NCBI GenBank assembly: GCA_902797475.1
Contig: CADBTG010000180.1
Coordinates: forward strand, 1 to 5,562
Direction of reading: 5' to 3'
Length of the DNA: 5,562 bases
Source: an uncultured Lachnospiraceae bacterium
GTDB lineage: Bacteria; Bacillota; Clostridia; Lachnospirales; Lachnospiraceae
The translations under genes and the position numbers were made by a program. Of this stretch, positions 1-5,500 are shown one piece after another; the stretch's first letter is position 1; each line of letters opens with the position of its first letter. The notes below the pieces were generated by a model. That model was not told the DNA's origin. It saw nothing but the letters and a program-made list of their open reading frames with translations, and made no database searches.

Positions 1-76
1 CGATGGTTTCACGTCTTACGACACCTGAGTGCAAGTCACTCATGAAGGAAACTATTGATTCAAAAGGAGAAAGATT
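1..76 (+). other. Leader or tail of an upstream gene
   Basis: This short stretch precedes the first gene. One reading frame (ATG at 3, TGA at 78-80) is open for 25 codons and its stop overlaps the start codon of the next gene in an ATGA arrangement, which would fit the end of an upstream gene with translational coupling. The stretch is too short to tell this from chance, and the other two frames stop at 26-28 and 43-45. A small inverted repeat (TGAGTG at 26-31, CACTCA at 37-42, five-base loop) is present with no T-run behind it. I see no convincing -35/-10 promoter. Confidence 0.25.
64..69 (+). promoter_or_regulatory. Ribosome binding site of the kinase-GNAT gene
   Basis: AAGGAG lies seven bases before the ATG at 77, a near-ideal spacing for a Firmicute. 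It supports that ATG as the true start. Confidence 0.85.
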
Positions 77-1183
77 ATGATATTCCAAGACAATATAATT
101 AAACAGTATTTGAAAAATGTGTACTTTATCGCAGGCACGCCCTGCGGCGGCAAGACGACCGTTTCGAGGGCGCTTGCGAAGAAATACGGAATTCTGGTAT
201 ATGACATTGATGAGCGTTTCGATGAGCATCAGGCGATGTCCGACCCGGTTTCGCAGCCGGCGATGAACCGGAATTTCCGCGACGCGGACGAGTTCTTCGG
301 ACGGAGCGTAGAGGAGTATAAGGCGTGGCTTCTTAAGAACACGAGAGAGCAGCTTGACTTTGTGCTTCTTGACCTGATGCGGCTTTCGCAGAATCAGAAG
401 GTTCTGTGCGACTGTCATCTGACACTCGAGCAGGCGGCAACGGTTACCGACCCGTCGCATATCGCATTTATGATCAAAAAGCCGGTCAATCTTGTGGAAG
501 AGTATTGCAACCGCCCGGATCATCAGGGCTTCAGCAATTTCATCCACAGCGCAACCGATTTCGAAGCCGCCAAGAAGACCTGTAACGAAACCCTGATGTC
601 GCTCAATGAAAAATACTATGAGGACGTCAAGGCGAGCGGCTATTTCTTCGTTGACCGCGGCGACGGACTGAGTGTTGAAGAGACCGTGGCACTAACGGCG
701 AAGCATTTCGGACTTGAAGTACCCGTAGCAGCAGGCGGGTTGTCCGTCGTGAAAGTGGAAAAGGACACACCGTTTGCGCAGGAGTTCCTTCATTTCGTTG
801 AGAACTGCTCCTGGATGGAGGTTCGCGACCATATTGCGGGATTAATCCGCGAATGGAAGTTTACCGATTGGGAGACGATGTTCGCTGCGGTGAAGGACGG
901 CAGGATTGTCGGAATGGCTTCGGTATTGAAGACCGATTACTACCCGCTTCCGGAGATCTTCCCGTGGGTGTCGTGTGTATTCGTCGAAAAGCCTTACCGC
1001 GGACAGCGCATCAGCGAGAAACTGATTGATGCGGCAAACCGGTATGCGAAGGAGCAGGGTTTTACAAGAACCTACATTCCGACGGAGCATAAGGGCCTTT
1101 ACGAGCGCTACGGCTATACGTATGTGAAGGATATCGTCAATTACGGAGGCGGTACTGACCGTCTTTATGTGAAGAATTTGTAG
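77..1183 (+). CDS. P-loop kinase-like domain fused to GNAT acetyltransferase
   Basis: A 368-residue soluble two-domain protein; no signal peptide or membrane segment is visible. Residues 1-215 form a P-loop nucleoside/shikimate-kinase-like domain: the Walker A motif GTPCGGKT is at residues 20-27 after a hydrophobic strand, and strand VLCD (109-112) may supply an acidic residue. Such folds usually transfer phosphate from ATP to a small molecule, but the substrate cannot be read from the sequence. Residues 222-368 are a GNAT domain, which would move an acyl group from acyl-CoA to an amine. Its CoA-binding loop reads RGQRIS (308-313), departing from the usual RGxGxG/A by Arg and Ser. The later LYERYGY (341-347) is a typical GNAT motif B, with Tyr342 a possible general acid. 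The start is supported by the AAGGAG upstream. The first 13 codons are much richer in A and T than the rest. The domains are confident; the joint role is unknown. Confidence 0.85.
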   Translation: MIFQDNIIKQYLKNVYFIAGTPCGGKTTVSRALAKKYGILVYDIDERFDEHQAMSDPVSQPAMNRNFRDADEFFGRSVEEYKAWLLKNTREQLDFVLLDLMRLSQNQKVLCDCHLTLEQAATVTDPSHIAFMIKKPVNLVEEYCNRPDHQGFSNFIHSATDFEAAKKTCNETLMSLNEKYYEDVKASGYFFVDRGDGLSVEETVALTAKHFGLEVPVAAGGLSVVKVEKDTPFAQEFLHFVENCSWMEVRDHIAGLIREWKFTDWETMFAAVKDGRIVGMASVLKTDYYPLPEIFPWVSCVFVEKPYRGQRISEKLIDAANRYAKEQGFTRTYIPTEHKGLYERYGYTYVKDIVNYGGGTDRLYVKNL

Positions 1184-1186
1184 TAC

Positions 1187-1194
1187 AGGAGGAG
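1187..1194 (+). promoter_or_regulatory. Shine-Dalgarno-like AGGAGGAG without a nearby standard start
   Basis: A near-perfect match to the anti-16S sequence lies just after the stop of the kinase-GNAT gene, but no ATG, GTG or TTG follows at working distance. The only in-frame candidate for the next gene is CTG at 1201, eight bases after the AGGAGG core. The last four bases of this site lie inside the left arm of the hairpin at 1191-1228, so it would be partly masked when the hairpin forms. It could be a relic, a rare-start site or chance. Confidence 0.4.
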
Positions 1195-1228
1195 ATTTCG
1201 CTGCAGGCTGTCCTGCGGCGGAATCTCC
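1191..1228 (+). repeat. 17-bp-stem hairpin between genes 1 and 2
   Basis: Bases 1191-1207 pair with 1212-1228 along their whole length: 15 Watson-Crick pairs plus two G-U wobbles in RNA (1198 with 1221, 1202 with 1217), closed by a four-base loop CTGT (1208-1211). The stem is GC-rich near the loop. No T-run follows on either strand, so this is not a standard intrinsic terminator. It fills most of the 65-base gap, starting eight bases after the upstream stop and ending 20 bases before the next ATG. Possible roles are mRNA processing or stability, partial attenuation, translation control, or a dispersed palindromic repeat. The structure is seen directly; the role is unknown. Confidence 0.85.
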
Positions 1229-1238
1229 GGATAGAAAC

Positions 1239-1245
1239 AGGGGGA
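1239..1245 (+). promoter_or_regulatory. Ribosome binding site of the hydrolase-phosphatase gene
   Basis: AGGGGGA ends three bases before the ATG at 1249. The spacing is short and the match imperfect, so initiation may be moderate. It is still the best support for this ATG, which also gives the MASGIIHL beginning expected for the domain family. Confidence 0.6.
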
Positions 1246-1248
1246 TTT

Positions 1249-2568
1249 ATGGCTTCGGGAATCATTCATCTTGCGGTAACGAAAAGAATATGCGAAAAGC
1301 GTCCGTGTAAGGACAGGGCAAGGCTTGATTTCGCCGTGATTTTGCCGGATTTTTCGGCGGACCGGCAGCGTGCGCATCGGCGTTCGGTTGTCTGGGGACG
1401 AAACAAGCGGACCTATGACCTGAACGGATTTCGTGAACAGTTTTCCGGAAAGATGCAGGAGGATGATTTGTACCTCGGCTATTATCTCCATCTGGTGCAG
1501 GATGTATGTTACCGGCATTTTGTGTATGACCGGCACCACTGGAACCCGAGCATTCCCGGCAATGTGGAAAAGCTTCATAACGACTATGCGATCTTAAACC
1601 GCTACGTCCGCGAAAACTACGGACTTCAAAACAGTTTATGCGTCCCGTCCGGGTTCGGCGAAGAGGAGCTTAACACTCTTGCTCCGTTTTATCCGGAAGG
1701 TGCGATCGAGGAGATGGGAAAGTACTTTACCCAGGACGGGGAAGGTGACATTTTCTTCTTTACGAGGGAGATGGCGGACACCTTTATCGAAGAGGCGGCA
1801 GAGGAATGTCTCAGGGAATTGGAAGCCCTTGAGCGGGGGACTTCCGTTATGGACGGGTACGACCTTGCGTGGGAGAACCCGCCGTATTCGCTTCTTGAGA
1901 CCACGCGCAACACAAGGGATATCGACGGCTACCGGATTGACGGAACGAACCGGTACACGAAGCCGTTTCGGTTCCTTCGAAGCGACGCGGCACTGGAGCC
2001 GTCCGCCAAAGATGTATCATTTCTCAGAAGCAACGGCGTCACCACGGTGATCGATACGAGGACACTTTCGGAGGCGGCGCTTAAGCCGCACGGGCTTAGT
2101 GAGACGGAAGGCTTCACATACCTGAACTTCCCGATTGAGGAGGGAGCGAGCATTCCCGAAAGCGTCGAAGCGGTGCCGGGAAGCTACGTGCAAATCGCCC
2201 ACGGAAACCGTGTCGGGGACATATTCCGTGCGATTGCCAATGCAGAGGGCGGCGTCATCGAGAACTGCTCCGCAGGCAAGGACCGGACGGGCGTGATAAC
2301 TGCGCTTTTACTGTGGCTTTGCGGCGTTCGGAAGTCGGACATCGTGTACGACTATGTTCGGACGAAGCAGAACAATGCGGAGCGCTTCAAGCTGATTTTG
2401 GCATACAATCCGAATATCGATATGAACATCGTGATTCCGCGGGAAAGCTTCCTGACGGATTTCATGGATCTGATTGAGAAGGAGCACGGTTCGGTGCAGT
2501 CGTATTTTTCATCCGTCGGAATCGGACCGGAGCTGCAGGAGAAACTGATTCGCAAGCTTTGCGATTAG
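1249..2568 (+). CDS. Zinc-dependent PLC-like domain fused to CX5R phosphatase
   Basis: A 439-residue cytosolic-looking protein with two enzyme parts. Residues 1-205 resemble the helical zinc-dependent phospholipase C-like hydrolases of Firmicutes: likely metal ligands are His7, Asp34, His43, the HLVQD block with His81 and Asp85, and His110/Asp112 in LHNDY. This family is mostly uncharacterised, so the substrate is unknown. Residues 217-439 are a Y_phosphatase3-type protein tyrosine/lipid phosphatase: NTRDIDGY at 221-228 is the family's N-terminal signature and CSAGKDRTG at 340-348 is the P-loop with nucleophile Cys340 and phosphate-binding Arg346. The usual His before the Cys is Asn339. An ATG at 1849 (Met201) at the domain boundary has GGGGGA eight bases upstream, so the phosphatase part might also be made alone. 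The frame stays open upstream of the ATG to 1159, but without an ATG, GTG or TTG. Phosphatase confident, first domain fairly so. Confidence 0.85.
   Translation: MASGIIHLAVTKRICEKRPCKDRARLDFAVILPDFSADRQRAHRRSVVWGRNKRTYDLNGFREQFSGKMQEDDLYLGYYLHLVQDVCYRHFVYDRHHWNPSIPGNVEKLHNDYAILNRYVRENYGLQNSLCVPSGFGEEELNTLAPFYPEGAIEEMGKYFTQDGEGDIFFFTREMADTFIEEAAEECLRELEALERGTSVMDGYDLAWENPPYSLLETTRNTRDIDGYRIDGTNRYTKPFRFLRSDAALEPSAKDVSFLRSNGVTTVIDTRTLSEAALKPHGLSETEGFTYLNFPIEEGASIPESVEAVPGSYVQIAHGNRVGDIFRAIANAEGGVIENCSAGKDRTGVITALLLWLCGVRKSDIVYDYVRTKQNNAERFKLILAYNPNIDMNIVIPRESFLTDFMDLIEKEHGSVQSYFSSVGIGPELQEKLIRKLCD
1835..1851 (+). promoter_or_regulatory. Possible internal start of the phosphatase domain
   Basis: GGGGGA at 1835-1840, an eight-base spacer and an in-frame ATG at 1849 lie in the linker between the two domains of the enclosing gene. 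Initiation here would give a 239-residue protein that begins 20 residues before the NTRDIDGY signature, a normal length for a free phosphatase of this family. The G-run is a weak Shine-Dalgarno match, so this may be a fossil or chance. Confidence 0.3.
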
Positions 2569-2585
2569 TTGTGACAAATGCCATA

Positions 2586-2591
2586 AAGGAG
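2586..2591 (+). promoter_or_regulatory. Ribosome binding site of the fRMsr gene, deciding the start
   Basis: AAGGAG stands five bases before the ATG at 2597. The alternative in-frame GTG at 2591 overlaps the last base of this site and so cannot be served by it, which makes 2597 the start. Confidence 0.85.
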
Positions 2592-2596
2592 TGAAC

Positions 2597-3043
2597 ATGG
2601 TAGACTATGATCTGTTAACGCAGCAGGCGGAAGCCTTTTGTGAGGACACGCCGGATGAGGTGGCCGCCATGGCCAACCTTTCTTCGCTGATTTATTACAC
2701 GCTTGACAGGCTTAACTGGGCCGGGTTCTACCGGGTGAAGGGCGAGGAACTTATCCTCGGACCGTTTCAGGGGAAAGTTGCCTGCATCCGGATTGCAAAA
2801 GGCCGCGGCGTATGCGGAACGGCCTGGAAGGAGGACCGCGTGCTCGTGGTTCCCGACGTGCATGCTTTTCCGGGGCACATTGCCTGCGACGGCGACTCGC
2901 AGTCGGAGATTGTGGTGCCGATTCACCGGAGCGGTGAAGTAATCGGGGTATTGGATATCGACAGCCCCGTCTTGAACCGGTTCGATGATGCCGACCGCAA
3001 AGGGCTTACGGCACTGGTGCAGTGTTTCGAACGATATTTGTAA
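2597..3043 (+). CDS. msrC: Free methionine-(R)-sulfoxide reductase, GAF-domain type
   Basis: This 148-residue protein is one GAF domain of the fRMsr (E. coli MsrC/YebR) family, which reduces free methionine-(R)-sulfoxide to methionine in the cytosol using thioredoxin. It has the family core: NWAGFYR (40-46), GPFQGKVAC (55-63), GRGVCGTA (69-76), VPDVHAFPGHIACD (85-98), SEIVVPI (103-109) and GVLDIDSP (117-124). The three redox cysteines are all present at 63, 73 and 97; their spacing of 10 and 24 matches the Cys84/94/118 I recall for the E. coli enzyme, making Cys97 the likely catalytic residue. Length is close to normal. It is the only single-domain complete gene here, starting 28 bases after the phosphatase gene and ending 15 bases before the next, so co-translation in one operon is likely. 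The symbol msrC is by homology with E. coli. Confidence 0.95.
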   Translation: MVDYDLLTQQAEAFCEDTPDEVAAMANLSSLIYYTLDRLNWAGFYRVKGEELILGPFQGKVACIRIAKGRGVCGTAWKEDRVLVVPDVHAFPGHIACDGDSQSEIVVPIHRSGEVIGVLDIDSPVLNRFDDADRKGLTALVQCFERYL

Positions 3044-3044
3044 G

Positions 3045-3050
3045 TAGAGG
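3045..3050 (+). promoter_or_regulatory. Ribosome binding site of the YjbR-MGMT gene
   Basis: TAGAGG lies eight bases before the ATG at 3059. It is a moderate match. Another ATG at 3052 is in a different frame and can be ignored. Confidence 0.6.
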
Positions 3051-3058
3051 CATGGTTT

Positions 3059-3700
3059 ATGAGAACGCGGCAGGAAGCAATCGAATACGGACTTTCCTTC
3101 CCGGACACCTACGAGGAGGCGCCGTTTCATGATCTTAACTGGCAACTCGTTCGGTATAAAGGAAACAAAAAGGCTTTTCTTTGGACGTACGAGAGAGACG
3201 GTTTCATCAACCTGAATGTTAAGGTGAAGCCGGAGAAGGCATATCTTTGGAGAAGCATCTACCCGGCAGTCATCCCCGCCTACCATCAGAACAAGGACCA
3301 TTGGAATACCGTCATCCTTGACGGGAGCATCCCGGATAAGGATATCCGGCTGATGATTGCGGAGAGCTATGATTTGATTGCGGACAGTCCGGCAAAGCGG
3401 ATTTACGACGCGGTCCGGCAGATTCCTTACGGCTGCGTGGCAACCTACCAACAGGTGGCAGCAGTCGCCGGCAATCCGAAGATGGCGCGGGCAGTCGGAA
3501 ACGCCCTTCATAAAAATCCCGACCCGGACGGCATCCCCTGCTTTCGCGTTGTGAACGCAAAGGGAGAACTCGCGGGGGAATTTGCCTTCGGCGGAGCCGG
3601 GGAGCAGGCAAAGCTTCTTAAAGCCGAAGGGATTGAGGTTATAAACGGACGGGTAGACCTGACCCGCTATCAATGGAAATCAGAGGAAAATGCGACGTAG
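3059..3700 (+). CDS. MmcQ/YjbR domain fused to MGMT-type alkyltransferase domain
   Basis: A 213-residue protein with two small domains. Residues 1-107 match the MmcQ/YjbR fold (CyaY-like, sometimes called DNA-binding): the FPDTYEEAPFHD opening (14-25), LNVKVKP (52-58) and HWNTVILDG (81-89) are typical. Residues 110-206 match the DNA-binding and active-site domain of O6-alkylguanine-DNA alkyltransferases, without the usual N-terminal ribonuclease-like domain: PYGCVATYQQVA (123-134) with Tyr130, the recognition helix ARAVGNAL with arginine finger Arg144, the acceptor loop PCFR (160-163) and Glu190. The acceptor Cys161 is kept, unlike the alkyltransferase-like proteins that have Trp there, but the next residue, usually the catalytic His, is Phe162. 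It may bind alkylated guanine and transfer poorly, or flag damage for other repair. The reading frame ends 25 bases before the next start. Domains are confident; activity is not. Confidence 0.88.
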   Translation: MRTRQEAIEYGLSFPDTYEEAPFHDLNWQLVRYKGNKKAFLWTYERDGFINLNVKVKPEKAYLWRSIYPAVIPAYHQNKDHWNTVILDGSIPDKDIRLMIAESYDLIADSPAKRIYDAVRQIPYGCVATYQQVAAVAGNPKMARAVGNALHKNPDPDGIPCFRVVNAKGELAGEFAFGGAGEQAKLLKAEGIEVINGRVDLTRYQWKSEENAT

Positions 3701-3714
3701 GCATGGCATTTTCC

Positions 3715-3722
3715 GGGGAGGA
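3715..3722 (+). promoter_or_regulatory. Ribosome binding site deciding the serine hydrolase-GNAT start
   Basis: GGGGAGGA precedes the ATG at 3726 with a tight spacing of three to four bases after the GGAGG core. The competing in-frame ATG at 3690 has only GAGG three bases upstream, lies inside the previous gene, and would add a basic 12-residue tail not expected for the family. The start at 3726 gives the usual MDFEGFV beginning. Confidence 0.7.
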
Positions 3723-3725
3723 CGC

Positions 3726-5477
3726 ATGGATTTTGAAGGATTTGTCAATGACATTGTAACGAACAGGTGGGAAGTTTACGGCGTCGAGGTGTATCAGGAC
3801 GGAAAGCTTTGTCACAGCTACGGAGATACCGAGGAGAATCTTCACATGTTATACTCCGCGACGAAATCGATTCTGTCGATTGCGCTCGGCATCGTTTACG
3901 ACATGGGCCGGATCGACCTTGACAGCTCGATTCTTACGTACCTTCCGAAGAAGCATGTCGACATAATGAGCGAGAAGCAGCGGCGGACATTTGAGAAGAT
4001 TTCCGTAAAGAGACTTCTGTCGATGTCGGTTGGGGACATCCCGTTTGCCATTAACAGGGAATGGGACAGCTGGATTGATTATGCACTGTCCTGCGAGATT
4101 GCAAATCCGGACGAGAGAACGTTTAATTACAGCAACATCAACTCGTATCTGATTGGGGTTGCGCTTTCCGAGATTATCGGCGGGGACCTGTTCGCCTTTA
4201 TAGAAGAGAGGATTTTACAGCCGCTCGGAATCAGCCGGTATTCGTGCGGACGCTGCCCGGAAGGCTATTTCTACGGCGCCTCCGAGATGCAATTAACGGT
4301 GCACGATTTGAGTAAAATCGGCCTGTTACTGTATCAGAGGGGCGTATGGGAGGGACACCGGATCGTCTCCGAAGAGTACATTGATTTGGCGACTTCGGTG
4401 CATCAGATGTGCCGCGAAGGCGGTTACGGATTCTTCTTTTGGAAGTACCGCGACGGCTTCAGCATTAACGGCAAGTTGAAACAGAAATGTTATATTCTTC
4501 CGAAGGAGGGCATCGTGGTGACGTATCTCTCGCATATCGAAGACCCGGGAGATGATCTGAAGCGCAGCATGGAACGCCGGATTTTGGATTGGAGAAAAAT
4601 GAAACACATAGAATGGAATTATCAAGACAACGAACAGCTGCGAGCCTCCTTCAACGAGCTCGCGGGCAAGGTGTTCGGACTGAATTTTGAAGGCTGGTAC
4701 CAAAACGGATTTTGGAAGGACAATTACATTCCGTACTCGATGGTTGAGGACGGAAAGGTTGTCGCCAATGTGTCGGTAAACCGCTGCGATATGGTTTTCG
4801 ACGGAAAGGTTGTCCGTCTGATCCAGCTCGGGACCGTGATGACGGACCCGGATTACAGAGGCAAAGGTTACGCCGGAGCCCTCATGAAACGGATTTTAGA
4901 TGACTATAAGGATAAGGTGGACGGGATTTATCTTTATGCGAACGATTCCGTCAGGGAGTTTTATCCGAAGTACGGATTTAAAGAGCGTACGGAATATCAA
5001 TTCAGCAGGGAGCTTTCGGGTGAAACCGAAGCTTCGAAGAAGCCTATGGGGAAAGCCGTCGCATTTTCCATGAAAGGAAAGCAGGACTGGGACAAGATGG
5101 AGGAAATCCTCCGAAACAAGGCGCAGAACAGCCGGGTTTACATGGTGAACAACACCGGGCTTTACATGTTTTACCTGTCCCAATTCATGCAGGAAAATGT
5201 GTTTTATCTTCCGGACAGCGATACATATGTGATCGCGGAGGAAGAGGAGGACACGCTGATTCTGCACGCGGTAATCGGAGACGGAGACATCGATGAGGTG
5301 ATTGCGGCGCTTCGGGGTGACGCGAAGAGAGTCGTTCTCATGTTTACCCCGAAGAATCCTGCGGGCTTTACGAAGCAGGAGCTTCACGAGGAGGACACCA
5401 CCTTCTTTGTGCAGGGGAAGTTCTTTGAGGAAAATGACAGCGAGGAGTTCATGTTCCAGGCAGTCACGCACGCATAA
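3726..5477 (+). CDS. Beta-lactamase-fold serine hydrolase fused to GNAT acetyltransferase
   Basis: A 583-residue fusion from the start at 3726 (595 if 3690 is used). Residues 1-285 are a class C beta-lactamase/esterase-like serine hydrolase: SxxK is SATK at 44-47 with nucleophile Ser44 and base Lys47, and the second motif YSN is at 135-137. The later NGKLKQ probably takes the place of the KTG/HxG motif. No signal peptide is seen, so it should act in the cytosol, where an esterase or amidase role is more likely than wall synthesis or beta-lactam resistance. Residues 292-425 are a GNAT domain with a canonical CoA loop RGKGYA (378-383) and FYPKYGF (412-418), Tyr413 being a possible general acid. 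Residues 430-583 form a further domain, perhaps a degenerate second GNAT half as in Eis-like proteins. The GNAT part begins exactly at a Met (292) with GGAG before it. Substrates are unknown. Confidence 0.88.
   Translation: MDFEGFVNDIVTNRWEVYGVEVYQDGKLCHSYGDTEENLHMLYSATKSILSIALGIVYDMGRIDLDSSILTYLPKKHVDIMSEKQRRTFEKISVKRLLSMSVGDIPFAINREWDSWIDYALSCEIANPDERTFNYSNINSYLIGVALSEIIGGDLFAFIEERILQPLGISRYSCGRCPEGYFYGASEMQLTVHDLSKIGLLLYQRGVWEGHRIVSEEYIDLATSVHQMCREGGYGFFFWKYRDGFSINGKLKQKCYILPKEGIVVTYLSHIEDPGDDLKRSMERRILDWRKMKHIEWNYQDNEQLRASFNELAGKVFGLNFEGWYQNGFWKDNYIPYSMVEDGKVVANVSVNRCDMVFDGKVVRLIQLGTVMTDPDYRGKGYAGALMKRILDDYKDKVDGIYLYANDSVREFYPKYGFKERTEYQFSRELSGETEASKKPMGKAVAFSMKGKQDWDKMEEILRNKAQNSRVYMVNNTGLYMFYLSQFMQENVFYLPDSDTYVIAEEEEDTLILHAVIGDGDIDEVIAALRGDAKRVVLMFTPKNPAGFTKQELHEEDTTFFVQGKFFEENDSEEFMFQAVTHA
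4591..4601 (+). promoter_or_regulatory. Internal ribosome-binding-site-like GGAG and ATG at the fusion joint
   Basis: GGAG (4591-4594), four A residues and an in-frame ATG (4599-4601) sit at the joint between the serine hydrolase and acetyltransferase parts of the surrounding gene. Initiation here would yield a 292-residue acetyltransferase starting MKHIEWNY, which looks like a normal free protein start. It may be the relic of the start of a once separate gene, or a working second start. Confidence 0.4.
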
Positions 5478-5485
5478 AGAGAAGA

Positions 5486-5492
5486 AAAGGAG
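5486..5492 (+). promoter_or_regulatory. Ribosome binding site of the last, cut gene
   Basis: AAAGGAG lies eight bases before the ATG at 5501, a strong site that supports a real gene start despite only 20 codons being visible. Confidence 0.8.
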
Positions 5493-5500
5493 AATTCGCA

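Noticed and set aside
26..42. Small hairpin before gene 1 as a terminator or operator
   Set aside because: The stem is six pairs with a five-base loop and no T-run, which can easily arise by chance.
1191..1228. Intrinsic terminator between genes 1 and 2
   Set aside because: The stem is strong, but no T-run follows on the plus strand and none follows on the minus strand either.
1165..1578. A 137-codon minus-strand open frame over the hairpin and start of the phosphatase gene
   Set aside because: It overlaps the conserved metal-ligand region on the other strand and its translation looks random.
1679..2050. A 123-codon plus-strand frame inside the phosphatase gene
   Set aside because: Its translation is very rich in Arg, Thr and Ser, typical of an out-of-frame reading of a GC-balanced gene, and it overlaps the signature NTRDIDGY region in the true frame.
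2615..3673. A 352-codon open frame on the minus strand across the fRMsr and YjbR-MGMT genes
   Set aside because: It is opposite two genes with clear family motifs and matched ribosome binding sites. Its own translation shows no recognisable domain, so it is a by-product of codon bias.
3690..3725. Upstream ATG at 3690 as the start of the serine hydrolase gene
   Set aside because: It adds a basic 12-residue tail unlike the family and overlaps the previous gene; the ATG at 3726 has the better ribosome binding site, though its spacing is short.
3726..4580. Beta-lactam resistance enzyme
   Set aside because: The fold matches, but there is no signal peptide and the protein is fused to a cytosolic acetyltransferase, so a role against beta-lactams in the periplasm or outside the cell is not supported.
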